Of a stretch of DNA of 64,000 nt, positions 16,933-26,388 are shown one piece after another (the first letter of the stretch is position 1; each line of letters opens with the position of its first letter). This DNA comes from Perlucidibaca sp. GTDB lineage: Bacteria; Pseudomonadota; Gammaproteobacteria; Pseudomonadales; Moraxellaceae. The notes beneath the pieces were generated by a model, which made no database searches, had not been told where the DNA came from, and saw only the letters and a list, made by a program, of their open reading frames with translations. A program made the translations under genes and the position numbers. Location of the stretch: contig JAHFSA010000002.1 in the NCBI GenBank assembly GCA_023265995.1, forward strand, positions 62,001 through 126,000, in the 5' to 3' direction.

Positions 16933-19329
16933 TCAGTGTCGACTCGCGGCCGGAATTTCGCGCTTCTCGACCCGTGCCAGCCCTTCGGCATAGGCCTCTT
17001 CGGTCAGCGGCACCGGCGGTCGCGTGAGCGCGATCGCCAGCACTTCATCGATCCACTTGACCGTGCGGATATCCAGCGCGGTCTTCACCGCCTCCGGAAT
17101 TTCCTTGAGGTCACGCGCATTCTCCTCCGGAATGATCACCGTGTGGACACCGCCGCGATGCGCAGCCAGCAGCTTTTCCTTGAGCCCGCCGATCGGCAGG
17201 ACCTGGCCACGCAGGGTGATCTCGCCGGTCATGGCGACATCGGCGCGCACCGGGATGCCGGTGAGCACGGACGCCAGTGCCGTGCACATGCCGATACCGG
17301 CACTCGGGCCATCCTTCGGGGTCGCCCCTTCCGGCATGTGGATGTGGATGTCACGCTTCTCGAAAGTTTCCGGCAGCAGGCCGAGCGCACGCGAACGTGA
17401 CTGCACGACGGTCTTGGCGGCGCGGATGGACTCCTGCATGACATCGCCCAGCGAACCGGTCATGACCGTGTTGCCCTTGCCCGGCACGGCCACGGCTTCG
17501 ATGGTGAGCAGCTCGCCACCGACCGAGGTCCAGGCCAGGCCGGTGACCTGACCGACCTGGTCTTCGGACTCGGCCTTGCCGTAGTTGAACTTGCGCACGC
17601 CGAGGTAATCCTCGAGCAGGGCTTCGCCGACTTCGAGAGCGCCGCTGCGCGTGCCCATGACCGCTTCCTTCACCACCTTGCGGCAGATCTTGGCGATTTC
17701 ACGATCGAGCGCACGCACGCCGGCCTCGCGTGTGTAGTAGCGCACGATGTCGCGGCAGGCGCCTTCGGTGATGCTCAGCTCGGCGACCTTGAGACCGGCC
17801 GCCTCAAGCTGCTTGGGCACCAGATACTGCTGCGCGATGGCCACCTTCTCGGCCTCGGTGTAACCGGGCAGACGGATGATTTCCATGCGGTCGAGCAGCG
17901 GCGCCGGAATGTTCATGGAGTTCGCGGTGCACAGGAACATGACCTCGGAGAGGTCATAGTCGACTTCAAGATAGTGATCGTTGAAGGCCTTGTTCTGTTC
18001 AGGGTCGAGCACTTCCAGCAGCGCCGACGACGGATCGCCACGCATGTCGGAGGCCATCTTGTCGATTTCGTCGAGCAGGAACAGCGGGTTGCGCACGCCG
18101 ATCTTGGACAGCTTCTGGATCAGCTTGCCCGGCATGGAGCCGATGTAGGTGCGGCGGTGACCGCGAATCTCGGCCTCGTCACGCACGCCGCCGAGGGCCA
18201 TGCGCACGAACTGGCGATTGGTGGCCTTGGCGATGGACTGACCGAGCGAGGTCTTGCCGACGCCGGGCGGGCCGACCAGGCAGAGCACGGCGCCATTAAG
18301 CTTCTTCACGCGCGACTGCACGGCCAGGTATTCGAGGATGCGTTCCTTGACCTTTTCCAGGCCGTAGTGGTCGGCGTCGAGAATCTCGCGCGCCTTCTTG
18401 AGGTCGATGCGCACCTTGCTGCGCTTCTTCCAGGGCACGCCCAGCATCCAGTCGATGTAGCCGCGCACCACCGTCGCCTCGGCCGACATGGGCGACATCT
18501 GGCGCAGCTTGCGCAGCTCGGCCTCGACCTTCTTGCGCGCTTCCAGCGGCAGACCGGCCTTCTCCATGCGCTGCTCGATCTCGGACAGCTCGTCCTCGCC
18601 ACCCTCGCCGAGATCGCCAAGCTCCTTCTGGATGGCCTTGATCTGCTCGTTCAGGTAGTACTCGCGCTGGCTGCGCTCCATCTGCTTCTTGACGCGGCCA
18701 CGGATGCGCTTCTCGACTTTGAGGATGTCGATTTCCGACTCCATCAGCGCCATCAGATGCTCGACACGGGCCTGCACCGGCAGGATGTCGAGAATGGCCT
18801 GCTTCTCTTCCAGGCGCAGCGACAGATGGGCGGCGATGGTGTCGGCCAGACGGCTGGGATCATCAATGCCGGTGACCGAGGTCAGCACCTCGTTGGCCAC
18901 CTTCTTGGACAGCTTGACGTACTGGTCGAACTGGTTGAGCAAGGTGCGCGCGAGCACGTCGGATTCCGAACGCGACATGTCCTCGACAGGAATTTCCTGG
19001 AGCGCGGCAAGCAGCGCGCCATCGCTCTCGATGACATCGACCAGCTCGATGCGGCGCAGGCCTTCGACCAGCACCTTGACGGTGCCGTCCGGGAGCTTCA
19101 GCAGCTGCAGGATCTGCGCCACCGTACCGATGTGATAGAGGCCTTCCTGACGCGGGTCATCTTCCGAGGCGTCACGCTGGGAGACCAGGAAAATCTGCTT
19201 GTCGGCCGCCATGGCCAGGTCCAGTGCCTGGATCGAACGCTCGCGCCCGACAAAGAGCGGGATCACCATGTGGGGATAGATCACCACATCGCGCAGCGGC
19301 AGCAGGGGCAGTTTCAAACGGTCGGACAT
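16933..19329 (-). CDS. lon: ATP-dependent Lon protease
   Basis: The product has 798 residues with the standard three parts: LON substrate-binding domain ([21 protein letters not shown] start), AAA+ ATPase with Walker [10 protein letters not shown] and LFLLDEIDK Walker B, and the C-terminal serine-lysine protease domain with the nucleophile in GPSAGIGM and the lysine in [14 protein letters not shown]. It degrades misfolded and regulatory proteins. The ATG at 19329 has a GGAG site seven bases upstream; the frame extends further but without a better start. A heat-shock-like promoter lies upstream. Confidence 0.97.
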   Translation of the reverse strand: MSDRLKLPLLPLRDVVIYPHMVIPLFVGRERSIQALDLAMAADKQIFLVSQRDASEDDPRQEGLYHIGTVAQILQLLKLPDGTVKVLVEGLRRIELVDVIESDGALLAALQEIPVEDMSRSESDVLARTLLNQFDQYVKLSKKVANEVLTSVTGIDDPSRLADTIAAHLSLRLEEKQAILDILPVQARVEHLMALMESEIDILKVEKRIRGRVKKQMERSQREYYLNEQIKAIQKELGDLGEGGEDELSEIEQRMEKAGLPLEARKKVEAELRKLRQMSPMSAEATVVRGYIDWMLGVPWKKRSKVRIDLKKAREILDADHYGLEKVKERILEYLAVQSRVKKLNGAVLCLVGPPGVGKTSLGQSIAKATNRQFVRMALGGVRDEAEIRGHRRTYIGSMPGKLIQKLSKIGVRNPLFLLDEIDKMASDMRGDPSSALLEVLDPEQNKAFNDHYLEVDYDLSEVMFLCTANSMNIPAPLLDRMEIIRLPGYTEAEKVAIAQQYLVPKQLEAAGLKVAELSITEGACRDIVRYYTREAGVRALDREIAKICRKVVKEAVMGTRSGALEVGEALLEDYLGVRKFNYGKAESEDQVGQVTGLAWTSVGGELLTIEAVAVPGKGNTVMTGSLGDVMQESIRAAKTVVQSRSRALGLLPETFEKRDIHIHMPEGATPKDGPSAGIGMCTALASVLTGIPVRADVAMTGEITLRGQVLPIGGLKEKLLAAHRGGVHTVIIPEENARDLKEIPEAVKTALDIRTVKWIDEVLAIALTRPPVPLTEEAYAEGLARVEKREIPAASRH

Positions 19330-19380
19330 CACGGTTCTCCGGAAGCCGGGAAGCACGATCAGCTTCCCTCATGCTTTCTT

Positions 19381-19408
19381 TGTGGGGGAGAACCCGGCCG
19401 ATTACAAG
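19381..19408 (-). promoter_or_regulatory. Candidate heat-shock (sigma-32) promoter for lon
   Basis: On the minus strand CTTGTAA (19402-19408) and CCCCCACA (19381-19388) are 13 bases apart. This resembles the sigma-32 consensus CTTGAAA, 11-16 bases, CCCCATNT, with six of seven -35 matches but only a partial -10 match. It ends about 50 bases before the lon ATG. Confidence 0.4.
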
Positions 19409-19503
19409 CACCAGCCGACCGCATTGCTCGAAAAGACAACAAAAAAGCGACAAGTGTGGCGTGAAAGCCAGGCGCCACGCGGCCTGACGCCATAATTCCC
19501 ATA

Positions 19504-19534
19504 AAGAAAAAGGGGACTTGAAGTCCCCTTTTTC
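19504..19534 (-). terminator. clpX intrinsic terminator
   Basis: On the minus strand AAAAAGGGGACTT pairs with AAGTCCCCTTTTT, then continues CTTTAT. It lies 28 bases after the clpX stop and separates clpX from lon. Confidence 0.9.
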
Positions 19535-19561
19535 ACACCTTTCCAGCCATCCGTCGCTGCC

Positions 19562-20854
19562 TTATTCGGGCAGCACTCGGGCGGTTTCCGGGTTGTCGTA
19601 GACCAGCAGCGGATCGGACTCGCCGAGCACCACCTTCTCGTCGACCAGCACCTTGCTGACACCTTCCAGCGACGGCAGCTCGTACATGGTACCGAGCAGG
19701 ATGCCTTCGAGGATGGAGCGCAGGCCACGGGCACCGGTCTTGCGTTCCAGGGCCTTGCTGGCGACTGCCTTGAGGGCCTCGGGACGGAACTCCAGGGTCG
19801 CGCCTTCCATTTCGAAGAGCTTGCCGTACTGCTTGGTGAGCGCGTTCTTGGGCTCGGTCAGGATCTGCACGAGGGCATCCTGATCAAGCTCGGTGAGCGT
19901 GGCGATCACCGGCAGACGACCGACGAATTCGGGGATGAGACCGAACTTGACCAGGTCTTCCGGCTGCACGGTCTGGAACAGCTCGCCCGTGCTCGGCGCC
20001 TTGTCCTTGCTCTTGACGGTGGCGTTGAAGCCTATGCCGCCCGGCTCGGAGCGCTGCTGGATGACCTTGTCGAGACCGGCAAAGGCACCACCGACGATGA
20101 ACAGGATGTTCGAGGTGTCGACCTGCAGGAACTCCTGCTGCGGGTGCTTGCGGCCGCCCTGCGGCGGCACGCTGGCAACCGTGCCCTCGATCAGCTTGAG
20201 CAGCGCCTGCTGCACGCCTTCGCCGGAGACATCGCGGGTGATCGACGGGTTGTCGCTCTTGCGCGAGATCTTGTCGATTTCGTCGATGTAGACGATGCCG
20301 GTCTGGGCCTTCTCGACGTCGTAGTCACACTTCTGCAACAGCTTCTGGATAATGTTCTCGACATCTTCACCGACATAGCCGGCTTCCGTCAGCGTGGTGG
20401 CATCGGCGATGGTGAACGGGACATTGAGCAGGCGCGCCAGCGTCTCGGCCAGCAGCGTCTTGCCCGAACCGGTCGGACCGATGAGCAGGATGTTGCTCTT
20501 CGACAGCTCGACATCGGCACCGGCACGACCGCCCTGGGCCTTCTTCATGCCCGCGCGCAGACGCTTGTAGTGGTTGTAGACCGCCACCGCCAGCACGCGC
20601 TTGGCCTGATCCTGGCCGATGACATAGTCATCCAGGGTGGCCTTGAGCTCGCGCGGCGTCGGCAGACGATCACTGGTCTTGTCGTCGGCCTTGTCCTGCA
20701 CTTCCTCGCGAATGATGTCATTGCAGAGGTCGACGCACTCGTCACAGATGTAGACGGACGGGCCCGCAATCAGCTTGCGAACCTCGTGCTGGCTCTTTCC
20801 GCAGAAGGAGCAGAACAGCAGCTTGCTGTCTCCGCCCCGCTTCTCTTCCGTCAT
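19562..20854 (-). CDS. clpX: ClpXP protease ATP-binding subunit ClpX
   Basis: The product has 430 residues. The N-terminal zinc finger has Cys15, Cys18, Cys37 and Cys40. The AAA+ domain has Walker A GPTGSGKT, Walker [10 protein letters not shown], and the IGF-type ClpP-docking loop appears as GIGFNA near 275. It unfolds tagged substrates and feeds them to ClpP. A GAGAGGG site precedes the ATG at 20854. It lies 31 bases after clpP. Confidence 0.97.
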   Translation of the reverse strand: MTEEKRGGDSKLLFCSFCGKSQHEVRKLIAGPSVYICDECVDLCNDIIREEVQDKADDKTSDRLPTPRELKATLDDYVIGQDQAKRVLAVAVYNHYKRLRAGMKKAQGGRAGADVELSKSNILLIGPTGSGKTLLAETLARLLNVPFTIADATTLTEAGYVGEDVENIIQKLLQKCDYDVEKAQTGIVYIDEIDKISRKSDNPSITRDVSGEGVQQALLKLIEGTVASVPPQGGRKHPQQEFLQVDTSNILFIVGGAFAGLDKVIQQRSEPGGIGFNATVKSKDKAPSTGELFQTVQPEDLVKFGLIPEFVGRLPVIATLTELDQDALVQILTEPKNALTKQYGKLFEMEGATLEFRPEALKAVASKALERKTGARGLRSILEGILLGTMYELPSLEGVSKVLVDEKVVLGESDPLLVYDNPETARVLPE

Positions 20855-20885
20855 GCTTGCCCTCTCGTACTGCTTTTATTCGCGA

Positions 20886-21524
20886 TCACGGACGCTGCGT
20901 CAGCACCTGGTCGATGAGACCGTAGCGCTGGGCATCCTGTGCCGTCATGAAATTGTCTCTGTCGGTGTCACGCTCGATCTGCTCGATGGGTTGACCGGTA
21001 TGCGCGGCCAGCAGCTCGTTGAGCAGGCCCTTGATCTTGAGGATCTCCTGGGCATGGATGGCGATGTCGGAGGCCTGACCCTGGAAGCCGCCCAGCGGCT
21101 GATGGATCATCACGCGCGAATGCGGCAGGCAGAAGCGCTTGCCCTTGGCGCCGGCGGACAGCAGGAAGGCACCCATGGAGGCGGCCTGACCGATGCAGAT
21201 CGTCGACACGTCCGGCTTGATGAACTTCATGGTGTCGTAGATGGCCATGCCGGCCGTCACCGAACCACCCGGCGAGTTGATGTAGATGTGGATGTCCTTG
21301 TCCGGGTTCACCGACTCCAGGAACAGCAGCTGTGCCACCACCAGGTTGGCCATGTGGTCTTCGACCTGGCCGACGAGGAAAATCACGCGCTCCTGCAACA
21401 GGCGCGAGTAGATGTCGAAGGCACGCTCGCCACGGGCAGACTGCTCGACAACCATCGGCACCAGACCCAGATTGCTGGGCTCCGGATGCGATGCGTAACG
21501 GTCTGCGGAAAAATCGATCTTCAT
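20886..21524 (-). CDS. clpP: ATP-dependent Clp protease proteolytic subunit
   Basis: The product has 212 residues. The catalytic triad is visible: Ser116 in [10 protein letters not shown], His141 in [10 protein letters not shown] and Asp190 in RDTDRDNF. The [18 protein letters not shown] segment is typical. It forms the tetradecameric peptidase chamber. The ATG at 21524 has AGGA seven bases upstream; the open frame runs further upstream through the terminator hairpin but that part is not coding. It is downstream of tig. Confidence 0.97.
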   Translation of the reverse strand: MKIDFSADRYASHPEPSNLGLVPMVVEQSARGERAFDIYSRLLQERVIFLVGQVEDHMANLVVAQLLFLESVNPDKDIHIYINSPGGSVTAGMAIYDTMKFIKPDVSTICIGQAASMGAFLLSAGAKGKRFCLPHSRVMIHQPLGGFQGQASDIAIHAQEILKIKGLLNELLAAHTGQPIEQIERDTDRDNFMTAQDAQRYGLIDQVLTQRP

Positions 21525-21589
21525 GAGAAATCCTGCACGATCAAGGCTCGAAGAATCAGCGGTTCTGGAAATCCCCGCGCCGGACGCCC

Positions 21590-21630
21590 AAAAAGAAACT
21601 CCCGGCTGTCGAGGGGACATATCCGGGAGT
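21590..21630 (-). terminator. Terminator or attenuator between tig and clpP
   Basis: On the minus strand ACTCCCGG and CCGGGAGT form an eight-pair stem with a 17-base loop, followed by TTCTTTTT. The imperfect T-tract suggests partial termination that would tune clpPX relative to tig. Confidence 0.6.
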
Positions 21631-21677
21631 GTCGGGTCTGAACCGCCCGAGGTCAAGGCCGCGGGCGTGTCGTCTTG

Positions 21678-22985
21678 TTACGAACGGGCAGCGCGCACCA
21701 CGTCGGCGTAACGCGACGGCTGTTCGGTGACCTGGGCACCGGCGAGCACGACGTCGACAACCTGATCTTCCAGCACCAGGGCTTCGACCTGGGCCATCTG
21801 TTCGCGGTTGCCGTAGTAGTAGTTCATCACTTCCGCCGGGGTCTCGTAGGACTCGGCGACTTCCTCGATCACGGCCTTGACGCGGCTGGCATCCACTTCC
21901 ACAGCCTTGTCCTTGATGATCTGGCTGATCAGCAGGCCGAGCGAGACGGAGCGCTGTGCCTGTTCGGAGAACAGCTCGTCCGGCAGCATGCTGGCGTCGA
22001 GCTTGGCGGCGCCGGCACCGAACTGCTGGAACATGGCCTGGCGCTGGCGGTTGATCTCGTTGGCCACGAGGGCCTTCGGCACTTCGACCGTGTGGCCGGC
22101 GAGCAGCGCATCCATGACCTGGGTCTTGACCTTGTTCTTGATGGCCTGCTTGAGTTCGCGGGTCATGTTCTTGCGCACGTCTTCGCGGAACTTCTCGACG
22201 CCGCCTTCCTTGACGCCAAAGGCTTCCAGGAAGGTCGCATCGACTTCCGGCAGCACGGCCTTGCTGACCTTGTGCGCGGTGATCTTGAAGACAGCGTCCT
22301 TGCCCTTGAGGGCTTCGGCCTGGTAGTCGGCCGGGAAGGTGACGTTGATGTCACGCACTTCACCAGCCTTGATGCCTTCGATGCCGGCTTCGAAGCCCGG
22401 GATCATGCGGCCGGAGCCGAGGGTCAGCTCGAAGTTCTCGGAGGCGCCGCCTTCGAAGGCTTCGCCATCGACAGTGCCGGCGAAGTCGAGGGTGACCTTG
22501 TCGCCATCGGCGGCAGCTTCGGCGCTGTCGGCGAAGGTGGCGCGCTGCTTGCGCAGGTTCTCGATCATTTCGTCGATGTCGGCATCATTGATTTCGACCA
22601 GCGGACGCTCGACCTTGATGTCGGCGAAGCTGTTCAGGGCGATTTCCGGGTAGACCTCGACCAGCGCGGTGAAGGCCAGGTCTTCGCCAGCCTTGTCGCT
22701 GACTTCCTCGATGCTCGGGAAACCGGCCGGGTTCAGCTTTTCCTGGGTCACGGCTTCGTAGAAGCTGTCACGGATGATCTCGCCCAGGGCTTCCTGGCGG
22801 ATGGAATCGCCGAAGCGCTTCTGCACCAGCGAAAGCGGCACCTTGCCCGGACGGAAGCCATCCATGCGGATGGTACGGGCGGCCTTGGCCACGCGCGCGC
22901 TGACATCCTGATCGATCTTGGCGGCCGGAACCACGACCTTGACGCGGCGCTCCAGGCTGGAGACGGTTTCAACGGTGACTTGCAT
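21678..22985 (-). CDS. tig: Trigger factor, ribosome-associated chaperone
   Basis: The product has 435 residues. The ribosome-docking signature GFRPGKVP is at 43-50 in the N-terminal domain. The FKBP-type prolyl isomerase domain covers about 150-245 (KVTLDFAGTVDGEAFEGG ... GMIPGFEAGIEG variant), and the helical C-terminal domain follows. It binds nascent chains at the ribosome exit. The ATG at 22985 has GAGG five bases upstream. It heads the tig-clpP-clpX block. Confidence 0.96.
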   Translation of the reverse strand: MQVTVETVSSLERRVKVVVPAAKIDQDVSARVAKAARTIRMDGFRPGKVPLSLVQKRFGDSIRQEALGEIIRDSFYEAVTQEKLNPAGFPSIEEVSDKAGEDLAFTALVEVYPEIALNSFADIKVERPLVEINDADIDEMIENLRKQRATFADSAEAAADGDKVTLDFAGTVDGEAFEGGASENFELTLGSGRMIPGFEAGIEGIKAGEVRDINVTFPADYQAEALKGKDAVFKITAHKVSKAVLPEVDATFLEAFGVKEGGVEKFREDVRKNMTRELKQAIKNKVKTQVMDALLAGHTVEVPKALVANEINRQRQAMFQQFGAGAAKLDASMLPDELFSEQAQRSVSLGLLISQIIKDKAVEVDASRVKAVIEEVAESYETPAEVMNYYYGNREQMAQVEALVLEDQVVDVVLAGAQVTEQPSRYADVVRAARS

Positions 22986-23101
22986 GACAACCTCAACGGA
23001 TTGAAAAGTGTCCCGGAGGACAGAAATGAGCCTAGACAGGCTCGTCATTCCAGGGCGGCGGGCACCAGGCATGCCAACCCTGCCGGAAAGCGAGGGTCAG
23101 G

Positions 23102-23130
23102 ATTATAGAGAAAGCCGGGCAGAATGAAAG
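23102..23130 (-). promoter_or_regulatory. Candidate tig promoter
   Basis: A perfect -10 TATAAT reads on the minus strand at 23102-23107. Seventeen bases upstream is CTTTCA (23125-23130), a weak -35. The leader to the tig ATG is about 110 bases. Confidence 0.5.
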
Positions 23131-23193
23131 ATCAGAGCGCGAACGGCGAGCGCATTGCCTCATGCCCTGCCCGCTTTGACAAAAGCCGGAAAC

Positions 23194-23224
23194 GAAAAAG
23201 GGCTCCCGAAGGAACCCTTTTTGC
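23194..23224 (-). terminator. Terminator of the four-tRNA operon
   Basis: On the minus strand AAAAAGGGTTCC and GGAGCCCTTTTT form a stem with a single mismatch region and a short TTCG-type loop, then continue CGTTTCCGGC. It lies about 28 bases past the tRNA-Lys 3' end. Confidence 0.85.
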
Positions 23225-23251
23225 GTGGCCTTGACGAGCAAGGCAGAAAGT

Positions 23252-23327
23252 TGGTGGGCCGTGAAGGATTCGAACCTTCGACCAATGGATTAAGAGTCCA
23301 CTGCTCTACCAACTGAGCTAACGGCCC
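23252..23327 (-). tRNA. tRNA-Lys (CTT anticodon)
   Basis: It is a 76-base cloverleaf with CCA encoded. Acceptor arms GGGCCGT and ACGGCCC pair. The loop CTCTTAA gives anticodon CTT at 23292-23294. It is the last gene of the minus-strand tRNA cluster, read Pro-Arg-His-Lys. Confidence 0.96.
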
Positions 23328-23371
23328 AACTTCAGACTTTCGGCTTGCGCCGCCCCGTCAGAGGGGGGTGA

Positions 23372-23448
23372 TGGGGTGGCCGATGGGACTCGAACCCACG
23401 ACAGCCGGAATCACAATCCGGGACTCTACCAACTGAGCTACGGCCACC
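23372..23448 (-). tRNA. tRNA-His (GTG anticodon)
   Basis: It is a 77-base cloverleaf including the extra 5' G (G-1) opposite C73, the identity element of tRNA-His, and an encoded CCA. The loop TTGTGAT gives anticodon GTG at 23412-23414. It is the third of four clustered tRNAs. Confidence 0.96.
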
Positions 23449-23468
23449 ATAACTTCGCCATGAGGGCT

Positions 23469-23545
23469 TGGCGCGCCCGGCAGGGCTCGAACCTGCGACC
23501 CTCGGCTTAGAAGGCCGATGCTCTATCCAGCTGAGCTACGAGCGC
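23469..23545 (-). tRNA. tRNA-Arg (TCT anticodon)
   Basis: It is a 77-base cloverleaf. Acceptor arms GCGCTCG and CGGGCGC pair with one G-T, followed by G73 and CCA. The loop CTTCTAA gives anticodon TCT at 23509-23511, reading the AGA codon, which is rare in this GC-rich sequence. Confidence 0.95.
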
Positions 23546-23576
23546 ATTTGAAACGCTGTTGCCTGTTCTGGGTCAT

Positions 23577-23653
23577 TGGTCGGGGTAGAGGGATTCGAAC
23601 CCCCGACATCCTGCTCCCAAAGCAGGCGCGCTACCGGACTGCGCTATACCCCG
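23577..23653 (-). tRNA. tRNA-Pro (TGG anticodon)
   Basis: It is a 77-base cloverleaf with CCA encoded. Acceptor CGGGGTA pairs with TACCCCG. The loop TTTGGGA gives anticodon TGG at 23617-23619. It is the first gene of the minus-strand tRNA cluster. Confidence 0.95.
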
Positions 23654-23799
23654 ATTTCTGCAGATTAACTGCCGAATCGGCGTGCCTCATTGCGAGGGCG
23701 GATATTACGGAGGTGGCATGGGGGCGTCAACAGGAGATTGCAGCGAGCCGTTCCGACTGCCGAAACTTTCGTCATCCGCCCCACCCCGTCAAGCCGCTC

Positions 23800-26244
23800 T
23801 CACAGGGTCTTCATGTACTCGATCAGGGCCCATCGCTCCTGATCGGTCAGCACCGACGTGAAGGCATGGCCCTGGTTGCCCTGGCTGAACATGTGCGTGT
23901 TGTAGATCTTGCGCTCCTCGATCTGCTTATTGCTGATCAGCGGCGGATAGAGCAGGTTCCAGGTCCCGACCGCATTGCCGTAGATCAGCGCCAGCAACTG
24001 CTGCACCGGCGGCAGCGCGGCATCATCGCCGGGCATGCAGTCGATGTAGGGACGCGAGCCATCGCCGCAGCTCAGCGTCTCGTATTTCCAGCCGACCCTG
24101 CCGGCGTCGAAGGCGCGCGCGAGGCTGGTGTCGTAACCCATGATGACCTTGCCCTGCTGATCGGCCCGTGCCGGCGTCGAGACGCGGCGCCAGATGGCCT
24201 TGCGCGCCGACGGCTGCAGCAGTTCCCAGAGGTTGGGCACGGAGCCGTTGTGCAGATACGGCGCGCTGGCCCAGACACCGTGCAGCGGCGGCGCCAGATA
24301 GCCCTGCTCGCGACTGCCGCGCAGATCGGCACGATTCTGCATGCCGCAATCCTGGGTGCTGCCGGCAGTCTCCGGATAACCGAAGAAATTGCGCGAGCCG
24401 GCCTCCTGCACACCCTCGTTGTTGGTATCCACGCGGACCGGGTCGGTGCCTATGACGGCCCGGGGCACGATGTAGCTGGCCACGCCCGCCAGCGCCGGCG
24501 TATCCAGATAGCTCGGGTCGTTGATATAGCGTGGCGAGTAGGCGCCATGACAGCTGGCACAGGAGCCGTTGCCGCCGGCCGGCTTCGGCAGCGGATTCTT
24601 CAGTGCCGGAGCCCACAGGTTCTTGCTGTGGAAAAGCACGGCGCCCTGCTCCGCCAGCGCCGTGTTGATGACGTACGGATAGGCCGGCGCCTTCAGGGAG
24701 AGCAGCCAGTCGTTGGCATCCTGGGCACGCTCGCGGACCCAGGCCTGCGCCTTCTTGTCGCCGAACAGGCCGTTGACGGGAATGTAGAAAACCAGGTCCA
24801 CACGCGCGGCATCGCCGGCGAAGATGCCGTCGATGAACTTCAGCGGGCGATGCCCCAGGTTCCACCAGGCCGGCGTGTCCATGCTCGCGGTGGAGCCGGA
24901 GCTCAGCAGGCCGAACCATGAGGCATCGAGCTGATAACGTTCCTGGAAGAAGAAGGCGAGATTGATGGCGCTGGCATTGCTGGTGCCGCGCGTGCGATTG
25001 AGGTTGGCGAACATGGCGGCCGATGGCGGATAGCCCTGAGTCGCCATGTCGCGCAGGAACAGATTGTAGTCATGCAGGCCGCTGCCGCTGCCGTAGAGCA
25101 TGCCCAGACCCGGACCATCCTCCGGATCACCGACACGGGCGCTGTGGCAGCCGTGGCAGGTGATGCCGATCTTGCCGGTCCAGCCGCCCTCACGCGTGCG
25201 CAACTGCGTGAACCAGGTCGGCAGCTGACCGCTGCCGCCATTGCTTGCGGCCGGATCCTCGCCCGGCAGCGGGTAGGGATTACGCTCGCTGCCGAAGCTG
25301 GCGCCGTAGCGCTCGGCCAGCAGCTGGTCGAAGTTGTCCGGGCGCGCACTCAGACCCCAGGCCTGCCAGAGCTTGTTGTAGCTGCTCGCCGGGAAGATCG
25401 CTGCCTCGGTGTCCTCCGGCTGGTTGCCATGAAAAAGGCCGCCGGATGCCACGTTGCCATTGCCCTTGACCAGGGCCATGCCGCGCGCGACGCTGGCGCG
25501 CAGTTCGCCGCAGGTCTTCACTGCAGCCCGCTCGCCGACCCTGGCGGGATCGACGTGGCAATCCTTCCAGAAGGCATTGAAATGGACCGCCTTGCCGGCA
25601 TTGACGCCAGGCTGCACCAGCGCGCGCGGGTCAACCGGCAGCGGCGTGTCATCGGCCTTGTTCTGGCAGTAATCGGCCAGCGGCCAGCCACCATGCGAGC
25701 TGCCCAGCAATGGCGGCAGCTCGCCGGCGACGTCACCTCCGCTGCCGCCGCTGTCATTGCCATTGAGCAGGGCCGAGCAGCCATCGGGGTCGGCAAAGCA
25801 CTGCAACAGCAGCGCGACATCATGGTAGGCCGCCGAACCCGTCGGCCACGGGCTGCCACCGCTGTGCGCCTCCTGCCCAGAGGCCATGAGCAGAATGCGC
25901 GATACCGGGTTGTTGCGCCCCAGGCTCTCCCAGCTGGCCCGCAGGTTGTTCAGATCCTGGCTGCGCTCGGCTGACAGCATGAAACGGTTGCCGCCGTCGC
26001 GATCAGCCTGACCGGACGGCACGTGGCAGGTACGGCAGAAGTCCAGGCGCGGTGCCACCTGCGCGCTGAAATGGCTTTCCATGGTGCGCGATGAGCCGGG
26101 CTGAGGATGGGTTTGCGGATGGCTGGTTGTGTCGCCTGTGTCGGCCGCTGTCTTGCCGCCGCCGGAATAGTCGCCACAGGCGACCAGCGCGGCCAGGCTG
26201 AGCAGCAGCACGATGCGTGCGCCACCCTGAAGGATTGTGTGCAT
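23800..26244 (-). CDS. Three-haem c-type lipoprotein, RoxA-like oxygenase or di-haem peroxidase family
   Basis: The product has 814 residues. A lipobox LVAC ends at Cys23, so it is probably an outer-membrane or periplasmic lipoprotein. Three haem c sites are visible: CRTCH at 70-74, CHGCH at 363-367 and CASCH at 562-566. The last two axial histidines are 199 residues apart, which as I recall equals the His195-His394 spacing of the latex-cleaving dioxygenase RoxA. The segments DTPAWWNLGHRPLKFIDG and SCASCHGAYSPRYIND, and PPLHGVWASAPYLHNGS, also suit the RoxA and cytochrome-c-peroxidase superfamily. The N-terminal first haem region (about 55-165) is an extra cytochrome-like part that RoxA lacks. 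Rubber cleavage is not proven; a peroxidase or other lipid oxygenase is possible. Confidence 0.72.
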   Translation of the reverse strand: MHTILQGGARIVLLLSLAALVACGDYSGGGKTAADTGDTTSHPQTHPQPGSSRTMESHFSAQVAPRLDFCRTCHVPSGQADRDGGNRFMLSAERSQDLNNLRASWESLGRNNPVSRILLMASGQEAHSGGSPWPTGSAAYHDVALLLQCFADPDGCSALLNGNDSGGSGGDVAGELPPLLGSSHGGWPLADYCQNKADDTPLPVDPRALVQPGVNAGKAVHFNAFWKDCHVDPARVGERAAVKTCGELRASVARGMALVKGNGNVASGGLFHGNQPEDTEAAIFPASSYNKLWQAWGLSARPDNFDQLLAERYGASFGSERNPYPLPGEDPAASNGGSGQLPTWFTQLRTREGGWTGKIGITCHGCHSARVGDPEDGPGLGMLYGSGSGLHDYNLFLRDMATQGYPPSAAMFANLNRTRGTSNASAINLAFFFQERYQLDASWFGLLSSGSTASMDTPAWWNLGHRPLKFIDGIFAGDAARVDLVFYIPVNGLFGDKKAQAWVRERAQDANDWLLSLKAPAYPYVINTALAEQGAVLFHSKNLWAPALKNPLPKPAGGNGSCASCHGAYSPRYINDPSYLDTPALAGVASYIVPRAVIGTDPVRVDTNNEGVQEAGSRNFFGYPETAGSTQDCGMQNRADLRGSREQGYLAPPLHGVWASAPYLHNGSVPNLWELLQPSARKAIWRRVSTPARADQQGKVIMGYDTSLARAFDAGRVGWKYETLSCGDGSRPYIDCMPGDDAALPPVQQLLALIYGNAVGTWNLLYPPLISNKQIEERKIYNTHMFSQGNQGHAFTSVLTDQERWALIEYMKTL

Positions 26245-26326
26245 CCGGCTCTCCGGCCACGCGCTTCATGCGCAGGCGCTGGCGCCCGTCTGGCGGGCGT
26301 TCTTGTCAGTATCGCCGGATACGATG

Positions 26327-26341
26327 ATACGAATATCGTAT
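26327..26341. promoter_or_regulatory. Dyad upstream of the RoxA-like gene
   Basis: ATACGA and TCGTAT are perfect arms with a three-base centre, within an AT-rich patch (26315-26355) before the three-haem gene. It lies about 85 bases before the ATG and may be an operator. Confidence 0.35.
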
Positions 26342-26388
26342 TTTGTACATTTCCTGAGCTGACAAATGCAGCACCCTGCCGCGCAGAC

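Noticed and set aside
17974..19464. Plus-strand open frame of about 496 codons opposite lon
   Set aside because: Lon is unambiguous on the minus strand; the frame is His/Leu/Gln-rich low-complexity sequence typical of antisense shadows.
23252..23653. Possible CRISPR-like spacing of repeated elements
   Set aside because: The repeated elements are the conserved T-arms and D-arms of four different tRNA genes.
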